This document shows positions 1 to 9,520 of a DNA stretch of 64,000 nucleotides, piece after piece. The notes below the pieces were generated by a model that saw only the letters and a list, made by a program, of their open reading frames with translations, did no database searches and had not been told where the DNA came from. A program made the position numbers and the translations under genes. Position 1 is the stretch's first letter. Each line of letters starts with the position of its first letter. Source of the stretch: Carboxylicivirga sediminis (lineage in GTDB: Bacteria > Bacteroidota > Bacteroidia > Bacteroidales > Marinilabiliaceae); NCBI RefSeq assembly GCF_018156225.1, contig NZ_JAGTAR010000001.1, positions 389,767 to 453,766 on the forward strand, read 5' to 3'.

Positions 1-292
1 TTTTTTGAGCACTGTGCACTAAGCACCGGGCACTAGCTACAGACTTTCGGACTTTTTAATCTCCGGCTCGCACCTTACTTGAATTCTCGAAATCAAAGCG
101 GCACTCCTTTTACGGACTGCGTACTTTCGGACTTCTGCCTTCTGCCTCACCACTGACTACTAACTACTGACTACTCCCCACTGACTACTCCCCACTGACT
201 ACTCCCCAATAATACCCGTCCAATCAATATTCTTATTACCTTTAGCCTTCAAAATAAACATGGGGTCACCCGCGCACGCTTGAGCAAGCCAT
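1..292. repeat. Intergenic repeat-rich stretch
   Basis: No gene is seen here. The stretch carries low-complexity decayed repeats, including three perfect tandem copies of a 14-bp unit (CTGACTACTCCCCA) at 167-180, 181-194 and 195-208, preceded by looser CTGACTA/CTAACTA units. Related ACTGACTA-type words recur near 61377-61400 (inverted) and 63796-63820 and at the right edge of the window, so this belongs to a dispersed intergenic repeat family. Confidence 0.7.
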
Positions 293-1027
293 ATGGAGAA
301 TACAAGAAACCTGGTTATCATACCCACCTACAACGAAAAAGAAAATATTGAAGCGATTATTACAGCTGTCTTCAGCCTGCCTCGCCGTTTCGAGGTGCTG
401 ATTATCGACGATAATTCGCCCGATGGCACAGCCGGCATTGTTAAGCAGCTGATGCAACAACACGAGGGCCAGCTGCACATATTGGAGCGGGCAGGTAAAC
501 TGGGCCTGGGTACTGCCTACATCACCGGTTTTAAATGGGCCACGGAGCAGGGTTACGACTATATTTTTGAGATGGATGCCGATTTCTCCCATCCGCCAAA
601 GGACTTGATTAGTCTGCACGATGCCTGCCTGAATGGCGCCGATATGGCTATTGGCTCGCGCTACATCTCGGGTGTTAATGTAGTGAACTGGCCCATGGGA
701 CGTGTACTCATGTCCTATTTTGCATCGGTATATGTGCGCTTCATCACCGGCATGAAAATAATGGATACCACGGCCGGTTTCAAGTGTTATACCCGAAAGG
801 TATTAGAAACCATCGATCTGGATAACATCAAGCTCAAAGGCTACTCGTTTCAGATTGAAATGAAGTTTACCACCTGGAAATTTGGTTTTAACATTGTGGA
901 GGTACCCATCGTATTTACCGATCGCACGCAAGGTACATCCAAAATGAGTGGCGGTATATTTAATGAAGCCGTGTGGGGCGTTATCAAAATGAAGATAGCC
1001 AGCTGGTTTAAATCCTACAACCGATAA
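293..1027 (+). CDS. Polyprenyl-phosphate mannose synthase-like glycosyltransferase (GT2)
   Basis: The 244-residue protein is a GT-A fold family 2 glycosyltransferase of the dolichol/polyprenol monophosphomannose synthase type. It would transfer a sugar from a nucleotide sugar to a polyprenyl phosphate at the inner membrane. Visible motifs are the N-terminal VIIPTYNEKENI, the nucleotide-binding DDNSPDGT (39-46), the DAD metal motif (95-97) and GSRYISG near 120. It has no C-terminal membrane helices, like soluble Dpm1. It starts at an ATG after a repeat-rich leader and precedes pyrC by 164 bp in the same direction. The sugar donor cannot be told from sequence. Confidence 0.9.
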   Translation: MENTRNLVIIPTYNEKENIEAIITAVFSLPRRFEVLIIDDNSPDGTAGIVKQLMQQHEGQLHILERAGKLGLGTAYITGFKWATEQGYDYIFEMDADFSHPPKDLISLHDACLNGADMAIGSRYISGVNVVNWPMGRVLMSYFASVYVRFITGMKIMDTTAGFKCYTRKVLETIDLDNIKLKGYSFQIEMKFTTWKFGFNIVEVPIVFTDRTQGTSKMSGGIFNEAVWGVIKMKIASWFKSYNR

Positions 1028-1191
1028 TTTAAAGCAGCCGGAGCTATGCATCATCTGCATACAAATGTTCTAAGATTGGATTTTGGATAGAATTCTTAAG
1101 AACTTTACAAATCAGCCAACCAAATCCGCTTAGGTGTGTTTGACAATTAGCACATCAACCATTTAAACTGTAAACTCATCAACTTATAAAT

Positions 1192-2529
1192 ATGTCGACG
1201 CTATTAATAAAAAATGCCACCATCATTAACGAGGGCAAGAAATTCAACGGAAGTGTTTTAATCGAGAACGACCTGATTAAACAGATTATCACCAATGGCG
1301 AACTACCTGCTGCCGATAAGCAGATAGACGCCACAGGCCTGCTGTTGCTACCAGGTGCCATTGATGACCAGGTACACTTTCGTGAACCCGGATTGACCCA
1401 TAAGGCCAATATCGAAAGCGAATCGAAAGCTGCGGTGGCAGGCGGTATCACCTCGTTTATGGAGATGCCCAACACTAAGCCACAGGCGACCACACATGAG
1501 GTACTGGAAGAAAAATACAAGATAGCAGCCGCCAGCTCAGCTGCCAACTACTCATTTTTTCTGGGTGCCACCAACGACAATATTGATGAGATACTCAAAA
1601 TCAATCCGCAAACTGTATGTGGTGTAAAAGTGTTTATGGGTTCATCAACCGGTAATATGCTGGTGGATAACGAAGCCATACTAAGCCGCATTTTTGCCGA
1701 GTGCCCCACCCTTATTGCCACACACTGCGAAGACGAGGATACCATCCAGGAGAATACCACCATTTATAAAAACAAGTTTGGCGAAGACATGCCGTTCAAA
1801 TACCACCCGGTCATTCGCTCGGCGGAAGCCTGTTATAAATCTTCAAAGAAGGCATCGGATCTGGCGCGTAAGCACGGTGCCCGTCTGCACATCCTGCACC
1901 TGAGTTCAGCCGAAGAGCTGGAACTGCTGGATCAGGGTATGCCACTAAGCGAAAAGAAGATAACAGGCGAGGTATGTGTGCACCACCTGTGGTTTACCGA
2001 TGCCGACTACGATAAGTATGGTTCGCGCATTAAATGGAACCCTGCCGTTAAAGCGGAAAGTGACCGCAACGCGCTGCGCAAAGGCCTGCTGAACGATACA
2101 CTGGACGTGGTAGCCACCGACCATGCACCCCATACCATCGAAGAAAAAAACAACAAGTACTTCAGTGCCCCATCTGGTGGCCCACTGGTACAACACGCTC
2201 TGGTATCAATGCTGGAAATGGTAAAACAAGGCATCTTCTCCTACGAACTGGTAACGCAAAAGATGAGTCACAACCCGGCTATATTGTTCCAGATAGATAA
2301 GCGTGGTTTCATACGCGAAGGCTACAAGGCCGACCTGGTGCTGGTGGACCCCAACAACAGCTGGGAAGTGAAGCCCGAAAACATACTTTACAAGTGCGGC
2401 TGGTCGCCGTTTGAAGGTACTACCTTCTCGCACAAAGTGATGCACACCCTGGTGAATGGTCAGCTGGCCTACACCAACGATAAAGTGAATGAGTCCATCA
2501 GAGGTGAGCGCTTGTCATTCAACCGCTGA
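1192..2529 (+). CDS. pyrC: Dihydroorotase
   Basis: This is a 445-residue amidohydrolase of the class I dihydroorotase/allantoinase group. It interconverts carbamoyl-aspartate and dihydroorotate in pyrimidine synthesis. Metal-site and catalytic motifs are visible: VHFREPG (61-67), the HCEDED histidine (H178), HILHLSS (H233, H236) and ATDHAPH with catalytic D310. The usual first metal ligand in the DxHxH motif is glutamine here (D58-D59-Q60-V61-H62). From memory this substitution is shared by Bacteroidota homologues, so the enzyme is probably still active. It lies between a GT2 gene and a lipoprotein gene on the same strand. Confidence 0.92.
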   Translation: MSTLLIKNATIINEGKKFNGSVLIENDLIKQIITNGELPAADKQIDATGLLLLPGAIDDQVHFREPGLTHKANIESESKAAVAGGITSFMEMPNTKPQATTHEVLEEKYKIAAASSAANYSFFLGATNDNIDEILKINPQTVCGVKVFMGSSTGNMLVDNEAILSRIFAECPTLIATHCEDEDTIQENTTIYKNKFGEDMPFKYHPVIRSAEACYKSSKKASDLARKHGARLHILHLSSAEELELLDQGMPLSEKKITGEVCVHHLWFTDADYDKYGSRIKWNPAVKAESDRNALRKGLLNDTLDVVATDHAPHTIEEKNNKYFSAPSGGPLVQHALVSMLEMVKQGIFSYELVTQKMSHNPAILFQIDKRGFIREGYKADLVLVDPNNSWEVKPENILYKCGWSPFEGTTFSHKVMHTLVNGQLAYTNDKVNESIRGERLSFNR

Positions 2530-2697
2530 GTCTGTTTTCCATGATTAACTCGTGGTTATCATGAGTATCGCTAAGCGATTGCAACAATGTCTGAAGGACA
2601 TTAACAATAATAACCTCATGCGCAGCGCGAGGTACCATGCAAAAAGGAAACAACCCTGAATTGGGTTGAATGTTGAAAGTAAGCATTAAAGCCATTG

Positions 2698-3213
2698 ATG
2701 AAAAAGCAACAATACATAAAGCACATAGTTGTAGCGGCTATGTGCTTTTTTACAATACTACAGGCTTGTAAGCAGAGTCCTTCAGCAGCATCAGGTTCCG
2801 GTTCATCAAATGAAGCTCCCGGCCTATGCCTCGCCGATACCATCATCTACCCGGTACTGATTAAGAACAACGATCCTTACGACACCTGGACAGAGCAATG
2901 CCTGAGCCGCCTCGAACGCGCAAAGTTTGTAGAGCAGATATTTGACGCTGTGTACAAGCATAAAGCAAAAGCATACAGCTACAATACACACGAAGAACTA
3001 TCGATAAGCGAGGTGAAAGACATTGAAAAGCAGCCCGATTTCAGCCGGGATAAAGTGGCTAAACTACAGTTCTGGGAAACCTGGCATTTTGATGAGCAAC
3101 AGCTTATCATGACCAAAAAGGTACAAGCCATATTGCTGGCTTACGAATATCTTTCAGAAGACGGCGAGTTACGTGGCTACAAAGCTGCTTTTTACATTAA
3201 GCTAAAGGAGTAG
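2698..3213 (+). CDS. Hypothetical lipoprotein
   Basis: A 171-residue secreted lipoprotein. The N-terminus has a basic start, a hydrophobic stretch and the lipobox-like LQAC, followed by a Ser/Gly-rich linker, so lipidation and export are predicted. I chose the ATG at 2698 over the TTG three bases earlier. The C-terminal part (about 60-171) is a compact mixed alpha/beta region rich in charged residues, with an aromatic block (QFWETWHFDEQQ) and a final beta-rich GYKAAFYIKLKE. It loosely recalls GldN/PorN-type proteins, but I would not assign that. It follows pyrC on the same strand after 168 bp. Confidence 0.65.
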   Translation: MKKQQYIKHIVVAAMCFFTILQACKQSPSAASGSGSSNEAPGLCLADTIIYPVLIKNNDPYDTWTEQCLSRLERAKFVEQIFDAVYKHKAKAYSYNTHEELSISEVKDIEKQPDFSRDKVAKLQFWETWHFDEQQLIMTKKVQAILLAYEYLSEDGELRGYKAAFYIKLKE

Positions 3214-3579
3214 ATAAATAGATATCATACCATTCCCCCATCGCCTTCGGCACTTCCCCATGGGGAAGATTTATTGACTATATCTAGTCCACAACCATCA
3301 TACTCCCCTTGGGGCAATGTCATTAGGCTAAGGGTTTTTAGTGTTGAAACACCTCCAGATACTACCCCAAACCCCTAAAGGGGCTTATCCTGCGCGCTGC
3401 TCCCTTTACGGAAGCAAAGGGTGAGTGTGAGGGAAACTAACTCAGTGAAATTATACCCAAGGAAGATTGACCTACAGCTTTGCGACACATCCCATAGAGA
3501 GCTCCAAACATGCCCCTTATCTATTCCAACAAATTAAAATCTGCGACAATCAGCGTCATCTGCGGGAGATAATAACATT
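3214..3579. repeat. Gene-free gap with decayed palindromic repeats
   Basis: No coding region is supported. The gap contains short palindromic words typical of dispersed repeats: TTCCCCATGGGGAA near 3255, CCCCTTGGGG near 3305 and CCCCTAAAGGGG near 3372. Near 3541-3570 there is a word reading CTGCGACAATCAGCGTCATC. The TTCCCC/GGGGAA type recurs at about 58235-58320. The genes on both sides converge here, so it is a shared downstream region. Confidence 0.6.
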
Positions 3580-4839
3580 TTAAAACTGCCACTCCGAAGC
3601 TTTCAACACATAGCGGGCTGTTTTGCGGCTTACCTGTGAATCAACCACCTCTTTGTTGGCAATAATTTCTTCAATAGCCGCATCGGTATAATGACGGATG
3701 GTTACCAGCTCCATGTCTTCGTTGTAACGCACATCAAACTGTATCTGCAACTCATCAATAGCTGCTTTCAGTCGTTTCGAATCATCTACACACACCGAAA
3801 AGTTAAGCGCCGAGGTTTGCATCATATTCAACTTTATCCGGTGCTCCGAGAAAATATGAAAGATATCGCTCATGCTCTCCTCAATAATAAACGAGAAGTC
3901 CTTAGGCGACATAGATATTAACACCTGGTTCCGTTTCAGCACAAATATTGGCTGCAGCTCACCGCTTTGTTCACTACTCTGAATAACTGTACCGCGCTTT
4001 TCAGGCTCTATAAAAGAATTCACCAATAGTGGTATCTGCTTATTCTGTAGCGGCTTCAGTGTTTTTGGATGTATCACCTGCGCACCATAATAGGTTAACT
4101 CAATGGCTTCCCAATACGACAGTTCATCAATTTTAACAGCACGCGGATACCACCTTGGATCAGCATTCAGCACCCCCGGCACATCTTTCCATATAGCCAG
4201 GCTCTCGGCATCCAGCACATGGGCAATAATGGCACCGGTAAAATCAGAACCCTCACGCCCCAAGGTAGTGGTCAGGTTGGTTTCAGTAGAACCAATAAAT
4301 CCCTGGGTAATCACCAGCGGGGCGTCTGTGGCTTTTATTTTTCGCGATAAGAGTTCCTGTGTTAACGGCCAGTCAATATTCGCACTGCGGTAGCAATCAT
4401 CGGTACGAATATACTTACGAATATCCAGCCACTTATTAGTCATGCCCGTTTCATTGAGGTAAGTACTGATAATGGTGGTGCTCATCAATTCGCCAAAAGG
4501 CACAATCTGATCGTATTCGAAGTCGTAATTCAACGAAGGTTCAGACTCCAGTTTCAGCTCCAGCTGGTTAAACAGCTCCTGCAGGCAGGCATTATCCTGC
4601 CCAAACAGCTCTTCAACAATCTGCAGGTGATACACCTTCACCTCATTGAAGCGCTTAGCCAACTCTACAGCCTGGTTATTCATGTAGGCCTCCACAATGG
4701 TTTCCATTGCATTGGTCGTTTTACCCATGGCCGACACTACCACCACCAGCTGGTCGGCATACCGCTTGATTATCTGAGCCAGGTTCTTAACACCTGCTGC
4801 ATCCTTTACCGATGCACCTCCAAACTTAAATACTCTCAT
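3580..4839 (-). CDS. lysC: Aspartate kinase, monofunctional
   Basis: A 419-residue aspartokinase, which phosphorylates aspartate in the first step towards lysine, threonine and methionine. The N-terminus shows KFGGASV (5-11), the VVVSAMGKTTNAM loop, TTTLGREGSDFTGAI with the kinase SD residues, and the DVPGVLNADPRW substrate loop. The last 130 or so residues form the ACT-type regulatory region. Its length fits the monofunctional class; there is no homoserine dehydrogenase fusion. It is divergent from fbp across a 162-bp gap. Which amino acid feeds back on it cannot be read from sequence. Confidence 0.92.
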   Translation of the reverse strand: MRVFKFGGASVKDAAGVKNLAQIIKRYADQLVVVVSAMGKTTNAMETIVEAYMNNQAVELAKRFNEVKVYHLQIVEELFGQDNACLQELFNQLELKLESEPSLNYDFEYDQIVPFGELMSTTIISTYLNETGMTNKWLDIRKYIRTDDCYRSANIDWPLTQELLSRKIKATDAPLVITQGFIGSTETNLTTTLGREGSDFTGAIIAHVLDAESLAIWKDVPGVLNADPRWYPRAVKIDELSYWEAIELTYYGAQVIHPKTLKPLQNKQIPLLVNSFIEPEKRGTVIQSSEQSGELQPIFVLKRNQVLISMSPKDFSFIIEESMSDIFHIFSEHRIKLNMMQTSALNFSVCVDDSKRLKAAIDELQIQFDVRYNEDMELVTIRHYTDAAIEEIIANKEVVDSQVSRKTARYVLKASEWQF

Positions 4840-5001
4840 GCTATAAAATTACATCTTCACATGGTTTCGCAAAAGCACTCGCTACAAATAATTACTTTCA
4901 ATTTATAACTATTTCCTTTCAAAGCACAACAACTAAGAGCTGTCATTGTTAATTATCAAGCATTAGCGTATCTTTCAAACTAATATCTAATTCCAATTTA
5001 C

Positions 5002-6027
5002 ATGACAAAATTTGAAGTAACCACACTTAACGAATTCATCCTCAAAAGCCAGATGGAGCTTGATTACAAGGCCGACGGAGGCTTCTCACATATGCTGCAT
5101 CACGTTGGCACTGCCGCACGAATTGTTAACCGCGAAGTGAATAAAGCCGGGCTGGTAGACATACTTGGCGAAGCAGGTAACACCAATGTGCAGGGAGAAG
5201 ACCAGAAAAAGCTGGACATCATTGCCAATGAGTATTTCATTGATGCCATGCACAGTTGTGGTGAGATATGCGCCATTGCATCGGAAGAGAACGAAAGCTT
5301 TGTGTTTTTTGACGATGAGATAGCCAAAAATGCCAAATATGTGTTCATGATGGATCCACTGGATGGCTCGTCCAACATTGATGTGAACGTATCAATCGGT
5401 ACCATCTTCTCCATCTACAAGCGCATCACTCCCGAAGGCTCCAAAGCTACCATGGAAGACTTTCTTCAGAGAGGCACCGAACAGGTAGCTGCCGGTTATA
5501 TACTTTATGGCAGCTCAACCATGCTGGTATACACCACCGGTAATGGCGTTAATGGCTTCACCCTCGACCCCTCAATTGGGGAATTCTGTTTGTCGCACCA
5601 GCTCATTAAAACACCTGAAGATGGCACCATCTACTCCATCAATGAAGGCAACTACAAGAAGTTTCCGAAAGGGGTAAAGAAATATATTAAGTTCTGCCAG
5701 GAGCGCGACTCCAAAAGTCACCGCCCCTATTCATCGCGTTATATTGGTTCGCTGGTATCTGACTTCCATCGCAACCTGCTAAAAGGTGGTATTTTTATTT
5801 ACCCTGAGTTTGAAAACGCACCCACCGGTAAGCTGCGCCTCTTGTACGAGTGTAATCCCATCGCCTTCCTGGCCGAGCAAGCTGGCGGCATGGCTACCAA
5901 TGGCGAACAGCGCATTATGGAACTAAAACCATCATCGCTTCATCAACGCACACCTTTTTATACCGGTTCCAAAAACATGGTGGAGAAAGTGGAGAACTAC
6001 CTTAAGAAATACGGCAAAGACAGCTGA
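5002..6027 (+). CDS. fbp: Fructose-1,6-bisphosphatase class I
   Basis: The 341-residue protein hydrolyses fructose-1,6-bisphosphate to fructose-6-phosphate in gluconeogenesis. Class I signatures are present: the acidic metal pair in ASEENES (93-99), the diagnostic [12 protein letters not shown] (118-129) and the C-terminal [15 protein letters not shown] with the metal-binding and substrate region. The length matches the family (about 330-340). It is divergent from aspartokinase and is closed by a hairpin terminator at 6058-6097. Confidence 0.95.
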   Translation: MTKFEVTTLNEFILKSQMELDYKADGGFSHMLHHVGTAARIVNREVNKAGLVDILGEAGNTNVQGEDQKKLDIIANEYFIDAMHSCGEICAIASEENESFVFFDDEIAKNAKYVFMMDPLDGSSNIDVNVSIGTIFSIYKRITPEGSKATMEDFLQRGTEQVAAGYILYGSSTMLVYTTGNGVNGFTLDPSIGEFCLSHQLIKTPEDGTIYSINEGNYKKFPKGVKKYIKFCQERDSKSHRPYSSRYIGSLVSDFHRNLLKGGIFIYPEFENAPTGKLRLLYECNPIAFLAEQAGGMATNGEQRIMELKPSSLHQRTPFYTGSKNMVEKVENYLKKYGKDS

Positions 6028-6057
6028 TAAAAAATACGCGTTTATTTGTTAGAGAAG

Positions 6058-6097
6058 CAGGTTTTCATGAGCATCATTGCCGGGGAAACCTGTTTTT
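6058..6097 (+). terminator. Terminator after fbp
   Basis: A stem of CAGGTTTTC (6058-6066) pairs with GGAAACCTG (6084-6092), with one G-U pair, and is followed directly by five T residues. It lies 30 bp after the fbp stop codon. Confidence 0.7.
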
Positions 6098-6138
6098 CAT
6101 TGTAGGATACTTTGTTTTTCTCTCCTGATATTTTCAAC

Positions 6139-6146
6139 TACTTTTG
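6139..6146 (+). promoter_or_regulatory. Bacteroidota-type -7 element upstream of mfd
   Basis: TACTTTTG matches the TAnnTTTG -7 consensus and lies 17 bp before the GTG start of mfd. The nearest upstream TTTG (6111-6114) is 24 bp away, slightly longer than ideal spacing for a -33 element. A short leader is predicted. Confidence 0.5.
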
Positions 6147-6163
6147 CAGCAAAACAGTAGATC

Positions 6164-9100
6164 GTGGAAGTTAGTCAGATACTTGAGTTATACCAGCAAA
6201 ACGAACGGGTACAAACATTAAAAGCAGCACTTAACAGCAAACAAAGCCGCAGCTGTTTGAAAGGACTGAGCGGAAGTTTAAAAGCCGTGATGCTGGCTTC
6301 AACTACTGCAGAAGGGCCACACCTGGTGATTCTCAACGACCGCGAAGAGGCCGCCTATTTGTACAACGACATTGCCCAGCTCTGCGGCTCACAACGTGTT
6401 TCCTTCCTGCCTTCTTCCTATAAACGTTCACCTGAATATGGGCAAAAAGACAGCCAGAATGTACTGCTCCGCACCGAAGCATTGAGCCAGTTGCAAAGTG
6501 GCCGCAAAGAACTCTTCGTCTTCACCTACCCCGAAGCATTGGTGGAAAAGGTGCTCTCGGCCGAGCTGCTCGATGAGAACCGACTCATCATTAACAAAGG
6601 CGATCAGCTGGACATCTCCTTCATCACCGATATACTCAACGAGTACCATTTTCAACGGGTTGATTTTGTGTTTGAACCAGGCCAGTATTCGGTACGCGGC
6701 AGCATCATTGATGTCTATTCATTTTCGGATGAAGATCCATATCGCATCGACTTTTTTGGAGATGAAGTAGACAGTATTCGTAAGTTCAACCTGGAAAATC
6801 AGCTATCAAAAGAAAAACTGGAGCAGGTGACTGTTGTGCCTAACCTCACCGAAAATCAAAACAACAAATCGCTCACTGCCCTATCCGCATACCTGCCCGA
6901 CAACTGCAAGCTTTGGTTAGATGACTTTGATTTTATTGAGCAGCGCATGAGCCTGATAGCCGATAAAATTGCTGAGCAAACCTACGAGGTGGATGAGGAT
7001 GATGACAAAATCTACCACTTCCTGGCACCTGAAGACATTTGTCTTTTCAGGGAGTTTTTCAAAGGCTGCCAAAGCTACCCGATTGTGGCAATGAGCAAAC
7101 CTTCATTATTGGATGATGCTGCAACCATTGAGTTTAATTCATCGCCACAACCAGTATTCCACAAGAACTTTGAACTACTGGAACAAAACCTGAAAGAAAA
7201 GCAAAGCGAACAATACGATTGCTACATCTTATCGGATAATCCGAAACAGTTTGAACGCCTCAAAGCCATCTTTCACGATCGGGGCATCAAGCTTAAGTAC
7301 GATGAAATAAATCACAGCCTGCACGAGGGTTTTATTGACCACGATGCTTCGCTGTGCTTCTATACCGACCACCAGATTTTTGAGCGTTACCATAAGTTCT
7401 CATTACGCACCGAGAAAGCCAAGGCGGCCCAGCAAGCCATCTCGCTAAAAGAACTTAACCGACTTAATCCCGGCGATTTTGTGGTTCACATCGATCATGG
7501 TGTAGGACGTTTCGGTGGCCTGGTAACCCAAAACATCAATGGACAACCGCAGGAAGCCATCCGCCTGGTTTACCGCGATAACGATGTGCTGCTGGTTAAT
7601 CTGCATTCGCTGCACCGCATCAGTAAATTCAAAGGCAAAGATGGTACGCCTCCAAAAATCAATAAGCTGGGCACAGCCGCCTGGCAAAAGCTGAAAGAGA
7701 AAACCAAGAGCAAGGTAAAGGACATTGCCCGCGAGCTAATCGCCTTGTATGCCAAACGAAAGGCAGAGCCCGGCTTCCGGTACTCACCCGACACCTACCT
7801 GCAAACCGAGCTGGAAGCCTCTTTCTTTTTTGAAGATACACCCGACCAAACCAAAGCAACGGTGGCTGTTAAAGACGATATGGAGAAAACAACGCCCATG
7901 GATCGTCTGGTATGCGGCGATGTGGGCTTTGGCAAAACCGAAATTGCCATTCGGGCAGCTTTCAAAGCCATAGCGGATAACAAGCAGGTGGCCGTATTGG
8001 TGCCTACCACCATACTGGCACTGCAGCACTATCAGACATTTAAGGAGCGCCTCAAGGATTTTCCGGCTAATATTGAATACGTCAGTCGACTGCGCAAACC
8101 TAAAGACACCAAGGCTGCCCTCAAGAAACTGAAAGAAGGACAGGTGGACATTCTGATAGGCACCCATCGCCTAACCGGAAAGGATGTGGAGTTTAAAGAT
8201 CTTGGCCTGCTTATCATCGATGAGGAACAGCGTTTTGGCGTGGCCATCAAGGAAAAACTGAAACAGCTGAAGGTGAATGTGGATACCCTGACATTAACGG
8301 CCACTCCTATTCCGCGAACCTTACAGTTCTCGCTAATGGGAGCCCGCGATTTGTCCATACTTAATACGGCACCTCCTAATCGTCATCCCATCATCACCGA
8401 ACTACACGTGATGAATGAAGAGATCATCAAGGAGGCCATCCTTTATGAGGTAGAGCGAGGTGGCCAGGTCTTCTTCATCAACAACCGGGTGCAAAACATC
8501 CAGGAAGTTGAAGCAATGGTTAACCGCATCTTACCTGACATTAAGACCGTAGTAGCGCACGGACAAATGGAAGGGCCTAAACTAGAAAGGATTATGCTCG
8601 ACTTTATTGAAGGGGAATATGATGTATTAATTGCTACCACCATCATTGAATCAGGCCTTGATATACCCAACGCCAACACCATCATCATTAACAATGCGCA
8701 TAACTTCGGACTAAGTGAACTACACCAGCTACGAGGTCGCGTAGGACGCTCCAACAAAAAGGCCTTTTGCTACCTGATGGCGCCCCCGCTGTCGACATTA
8801 ACGCAAGAGGCTCGTCGTCGCCTGAAGATTGTTGAAGAATTCTCAGACCTGGGCAGTGGCTTTAACATTGCCATGCAGGATTTGGATATCCGGGGTGCCG
8901 GCGATGTACTGGGTGGCGAACAAAGCGGTTTCATCTCTGACATTGGCTACGAAACCTACCAGCGCATCCTTAACGAGGCATTGCTGGAACTGAGAGAAAC
9001 AGAATACAAGGAGACCTTCGAAGACGAAGAAAACAATGCTACTCCAACCGTTTTTGTTACCGACTGCCTGATTGAAACTGATACAGAACTCAGGTTACCG

Positions 9101-9520
9101 GAAAGCTACATTGAAAACGTAGCCGAACGCATGCACCTGTACAGGGAGTTAGATAATATGGAGGAAGAGGCCGATGTGCTAGCCTTTGAAAACAACCTGA
9201 TTGACCGCTTTGGCCCAATCCCTGAAGCCGGTCAGCGTTTATTTGAACTGGTTCGCATCCGCCGAATGGCCAAACAGCTGGGCATTGAGAAAATCATCTT
9301 CAAGAACAATTTGTTGTACCTGTACTTTGTGTCCAACCAGGATTCACCATTCTACCAATCCGCCTTATTTAGCAATACTTTAATGTGGATTCAGCACAAC
9401 TCGAAGAAAGCCACCATGAAAGAGGGCAAAAGTAAGTTATACCTCATGGTCAGAGATATCCAATCCATCAAAGAAGTAAAAGATTTAGTAAGTGATATGC
9501 AGGAAAAAATAATGCAATAG
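6164..9520 (+). CDS. mfd: Transcription-repair coupling factor
   Basis: The 1118-residue protein is a translocase that removes RNA polymerase stalled at DNA damage and recruits UvrA. Domains in order are the N-terminal UvrB-like region, the RNA-polymerase-interacting CarD-like domain (LNPGDFVVHIDHGVGRFGG, near residue 430-450), the RecG-like helicase with Walker A GDVGFGKTEIA (about 586-596) and the Walker B DEEQRFGV (about 685), TATPIPRTL, the second RecA lobe with LHQLRGRVGRS, and the C-terminal TRCF domain. Length is normal. It starts with GTG. The stop codon directly abuts the stop of the convergent response-regulator gene. Confidence 0.96.
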   Translation: MEVSQILELYQQNERVQTLKAALNSKQSRSCLKGLSGSLKAVMLASTTAEGPHLVILNDREEAAYLYNDIAQLCGSQRVSFLPSSYKRSPEYGQKDSQNVLLRTEALSQLQSGRKELFVFTYPEALVEKVLSAELLDENRLIINKGDQLDISFITDILNEYHFQRVDFVFEPGQYSVRGSIIDVYSFSDEDPYRIDFFGDEVDSIRKFNLENQLSKEKLEQVTVVPNLTENQNNKSLTALSAYLPDNCKLWLDDFDFIEQRMSLIADKIAEQTYEVDEDDDKIYHFLAPEDICLFREFFKGCQSYPIVAMSKPSLLDDAATIEFNSSPQPVFHKNFELLEQNLKEKQSEQYDCYILSDNPKQFERLKAIFHDRGIKLKYDEINHSLHEGFIDHDASLCFYTDHQIFERYHKFSLRTEKAKAAQQAISLKELNRLNPGDFVVHIDHGVGRFGGLVTQNINGQPQEAIRLVYRDNDVLLVNLHSLHRISKFKGKDGTPPKINKLGTAAWQKLKEKTKSKVKDIARELIALYAKRKAEPGFRYSPDTYLQTELEASFFFEDTPDQTKATVAVKDDMEKTTPMDRLVCGDVGFGKTEIAIRAAFKAIADNKQVAVLVPTTILALQHYQTFKERLKDFPANIEYVSRLRKPKDTKAALKKLKEGQVDILIGTHRLTGKDVEFKDLGLLIIDEEQRFGVAIKEKLKQLKVNVDTLTLTATPIPRTLQFSLMGARDLSILNTAPPNRHPIITELHVMNEEIIKEAILYEVERGGQVFFINNRVQNIQEVEAMVNRILPDIKTVVAHGQMEGPKLERIMLDFIEGEYDVLIATTIIESGLDIPNANTIIINNAHNFGLSELHQLRGRVGRSNKKAFCYLMAPPLSTLTQEARRRLKIVEEFSDLGSGFNIAMQDLDIRGAGDVLGGEQSGFISDIGYETYQRILNEALLELRETEYKETFEDEENNATPTVFVTDCLIETDTELRLPESYIENVAERMHLYRELDNMEEEADVLAFENNLIDRFGPIPEAGQRLFELVRIRRMAKQLGIEKIIFKNNLLYLYFVSNQDSPFYQSALFSNTLMWIQHNSKKATMKEGKSKLYLMVRDIQSIKEVKDLVSDMQEKIMQ

